Assembly: GCF_029227915.1 (NCBI RefSeq)
Contig: NC_079878.1
Location: 8,744,001 to 8,808,000, forward strand
DNA from: Hydractinia symbiolongicarpus
Lineage: Eukaryota; Cnidaria; Hydrozoa; Anthoathecata; Hydractiniidae
Reading direction: 5' to 3'
DNA length: 64,000 bases
Positions 61,391 to 64,000 of the stretch are shown in pieces. The position numbers and the translations under genes were made by a program. The notes under the pieces were generated by a model that did not search any database, was not told where the DNA came from, and was given only the letters and a program-made list of their open reading frames with translations. Each line of letters starts with the position of its first letter. The stretch's first letter is position 1.

Positions 61391-62274
61391 CTACCCACAA
61401 ACTCGGATTTGTAAACACTCGATGGTCTTTAATATGGGAGGGAATTTGTTCTGATCATCCACTAGCAAGGACCAAAAAGCTGCAGAAGGCCAATGAGGTA
61501 CTATAACAGCTCCTTGACATTGTGATAATGCCATATGTTTTATGCTTTTTGTAATCAAATGGACTGGGGGAACTAAATAGTTTTTTCGAACCATGATATC
61601 GAGAGTGTGTTTATCCTTGAGGTACTAGGGCAGCAGTATTTCAGTAAATGTGTGCTAAAGTTGCTGGCGAATCTATCGACGGTAAACGGTGCCCAAATAC
61701 TATTTAGCTGTATAGACAGGGATTTTGTAGATTGCCAATCGTCGTAACCAACTAATTTGCTTGAATAATCGGTACCAGTATTTTGTTCTCTTGCGATCCA
61801 TTTTATATCAAATTCTATATTGTTTTCTCTGTACACATCATATTATCTCAGAGCTGGAATTGATGCAGACTTACAATAATTGAAACAACGAAGTTATCTG
61901 TGTGCTGAATAACACATTTTCTTTGTTAGTAATGATTTGAAAGCTATAAGGGCATAAGTGCCTGCAAATAATTCTCGCCAAGTTGAATTTTTTTCGGATT
62001 CAATTTCTGAAAGATTTGCCACGCATTCTTACTTAATGTTGTTTACGCATGCATGAGCTCCAATAGCGTTATTACTGGCGTTAGAATAAGCGACAGTCTT
62101 GGTGATTTGATATTGCATAAGAAATTTGTTGTTTAGGGATATTAAATCTCTAAAATAAAAGTTATTTATTATGATGCCATATTCGTATTTCAAATTCAAT
62201 TTTCTGTTCAAAGTTACTCTTGAATCAATTAGTTTGTAAATATATCTGGTTTTTAATTGTGCGATATCTCCCAA
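61391..62274 (-). pseudogene. DIRS-like RNase H region
   Basis: Two frames (62274-62029 and 61836-61391, with a further frame change near 61590) carry VAYSNASNNAIGAHA, WIAREQNTGTDYSSK, YDDWQ, VDRFASN and WPSAAFWSLL. This motif series is typical of the RNase H and linker of DIRS/Ngaro-type elements. In-frame breaks show decay. Confidence 0.7.
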
Positions 62275-62359
62275 GACAAATTATTTAGACAATATTTTGC
62301 AAAAAAGTTGAGCTAATAAACTTACTAGCACGTATGGAAATTTGTGAGAATAAAATGAA

Positions 62360-62731
62360 GACCAACTTCTTTAGAGATCAACTTATATACCTAACCAGTG
62401 GATGTTATGCGAAGAATTCTACACTGATTTTTTGCTGTTTATTACGAAGCCACGGTTGATTGTTGTTGCACAAACAAACGTTGAGCGACGTGTTGCATTT
62501 AATAAAGAATCTGATACGCCCAATCCATCATCAAAATAAAACTGCTATTTGTATGCTATTAAACCTCCAGAACTTTACTAGGCACCTCATGACTTTCGTA
62601 AAAATAAATGGGGCAGATGCAAGTCCAAACGGGAGAACCAGAAATACAAAGTGGCAGAGTCTTGCTTCGTAGAACGAAGAAGAACCAAGATAATTCTGAA
62701 AGTCAGGATGAATATTGATATGGTGATAACT
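62360..62731 (-). pseudogene. DIRS-like reverse transcriptase fragment
   Basis: Contains HHINIHPDFQNYLG, VLPFGLASAPFIFTKVMR and, after a frameshift, a DDGLG box followed by stops. These correspond to palm motifs of DIRS-type reverse transcriptases. The break lies immediately before the catalytic DD. Confidence 0.7.
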
Positions 62732-62849
62732 GTAAAATACTAAGAATCATATATCTTCAAGTAAAGTATGATATACATACATAGAGCTTGTGTGACACGC
62801 GGTCGAACTAATTAACATAACAAAAGATAAAAATAGAAACACTAGTTGT

Positions 62850-64000
62850 TACACACTCTCCCATTAAACCATAGGATGTTTAATAATACTTCTCCCTCAA
62901 TTACCTCATTATTTGTCTTTCTTGAACCGCTCTCCTAGATGGACGCGCTTTAATCACCTTTGCTGAGTGGTGCATATTACCTGATGGTTCTTCGTTTTCT
63001 ACTATCTCAAACAGTATCAATTTTTAAATGGGAAGATAACATGATGTAAGTTCTCCAGTCTACGATGTAACTAATTTTACAATTCGTATCATTCTATCTC
63101 TGCCAATGATAAGTCTCCATCTATATCGTAGTAACACACATAACCTTACAATATCTCCAATAACTAGCTTCTTTTTCGACAATCTAGTTTGTTTTCTATA
63201 AGTATGCGATTTTCGCAGTTCGTTAAGGTAAACTGCTGTAAATTGTTTCCAATGTCTATTATGTAAAGTTTTCAAATATTTCACACGTTTTAAACTATTT
63301 ACAATGTCACAACTAGTATCAGCAATTCCGTTGCATCCATGCAAAACATTACGACCAAAAAAGAGATGAAACAGGGTTAAAACTTCATCTAGATCAACAT
63401 CCGACACATACGTTAAAGGACGAATATTGACTACAGCTTTAACATTACACAATACAATTTTCAGTTGTTCATAGCTAAGTAAAGATTTCCCAAATGATTT
63501 TTATAACGCCAATTTAATTGATTTCATCACTAAACATTCGCAGAACCCACCCCACCAAGGCGAAGTAGGATGTTTAAATTGTTGTTTTATGTCTTTATCT
63601 GACAGAAATTGTTAAACATCACAAGCTTTGAAAGTTTTTGCGTTGTCATGCACAATCAAAAGAGGTTTTCATTTTCTTGAAATAAAACGTTGAAGTGTTA
63701 ATTCTAAGTAAATAGGATGACTGGTGGCGCAGGTAAAAATCAAGACATACACTTTCGAAGTTACGTCCCTGTCTCTTACATACAATGGTCCAGCATAGTC
63801 CAATCCAACGTTACTGAAACATCTTCCATACTCTGAATTCATCCAACCTTACTAAAACATCTTTTATACTATGAATTCAGATAAATCAGGCGTCTCTTTG
63901 GGTATCAATACTTTGCCTTGGAATCGTTTACAAATTACACAATTATTTAAAACGCTCTTTACAGATTTTCTCCCCAGTATCACTTAAAAATTCTCTCGTA
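62850..64000 (-). pseudogene. BEL/Pao-type integrase region, decayed, continues past the right edge
   Basis: Reading from the right edge on the minus strand: CKRFQGKVLIPKETPDL (zinc-finger end), DYAGPLYVRDRD and SHPIYLELT (core), HDNAKTF, HPTSPWWGG, then a frame at 63452-63060 with NIRPLTYVS, GRNVLHG and the C-terminal GDIVRL...GRD segment of BEL/Pao polyproteins. Several frame changes are present, including one caused by a 38-bp tandem duplication at 63804-63879. Downstream (about 62870-62850) TGTAACAACTAG could begin the LTR. Genomic relic; no restored protein is implied. Confidence 0.75.
63804..63879. repeat. 38-bp tandem duplication inside the BEL/Pao relic
   Basis: 63804-63841 and 63842-63879 are head-to-tail copies (TCCAACSTTACTRAAACATCT...GAATTCA) with a few differences. 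38 is not a multiple of three, so the frame shifts. Confidence 0.75.

Larger units (their letters stand above)
60200..62731 (-). mobile_element. DIRS-like tyrosine-recombinase retroelement, decayed
   Basis: In minus-strand order it holds reverse transcriptase (62731-62360), RNase H (62274-61391) and tyrosine recombinase (61129-60200). This is the order in DIRS-type elements. All three have frameshifts or stops, and a Helitron-like element splits the recombinase. Terminal repeats were not found. Confidence 0.7.

Overview
This is an AT-rich metazoan window. It has small exons separated by introns with canonical GT/AG borders, long poor intergenic stretches, many short inverted-repeat elements and degraded retroelements. 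The retroelement set (DIRS-like tyrosine-recombinase element, BEL/Pao, CR1/L2-like LINE), a PAN plus beta-trefoil secreted protein, and an internal TTAGGG tract fit an early-branching animal. A cnidarian, probably a hydrozoan, is my inference; nothing in the window proves the species. Most real genes here are spliced, so I rebuilt them by hand from acceptor/donor pairs and reading-frame phase. All such models need transcript evidence.

Layout. 0.4-5.9 kb (minus): nine exons of a coiled-coil protein resembling ICE1 (little elongation complex subunit 1), running off the left edge; one intron holds a TTAA-flanked piggyBac-type MITE. 6-15 kb: mostly non-coding, with several degenerate tandem repeats and a remarkable GCGGCCGC-rich foldback at 13.2-13.6 kb. 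15.0-15.7 kb (plus): a secreted PAN/beta-trefoil-like gene broken by a frameshift in a run of nine A. 14.2 and 16.7 kb: Helitron-like relics. 21.5-24.8 kb (plus): a clean six-exon gene for a 138-residue secreted basic protein of unknown family, with a TATA box. 25.4-26.0 kb: foldback element. 27.1-28.2 kb (minus): a three-exon, 80-residue protein. 29.2-29.5 kb: long AATAAC microsatellite. 30.1 kb: SWIM zinc-finger fragment. 30.6-34.6 kb: MITEs, hairpins, a minisatellite and a Helitron-like element. 35.5-36.6 kb: 3' end of a LINE. 36.6-44.9 kb: nothing convincing.

44.9-50.9 kb (plus) is the most interesting part. At least eight exons, every internal junction in phase 0, encode a protein of about 393 residues with an apparent secretion signal, helical cysteine-bounded segments and several N-glycosylation sequons. 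The exon boundary before a cysteine recurs at the same place in two halves, suggesting two tandem helical-bundle domains like helical cytokines. An extra exon at 47.0 kb with its own stop suggests an alternative short isoform or a neighbouring paralogue.

51.0-51.3 kb: two Helitron-like elements, one inserted at the edge of the other. 55.8-57.0 kb (minus): an intronless MFS transporter. 59.1-59.9 kb: a TIR element. 60.2-64.0 kb: a DIRS-like retroelement on the minus strand, its recombinase split by a Helitron-like insertion, followed by a decayed BEL/Pao integrase that runs off the right edge.
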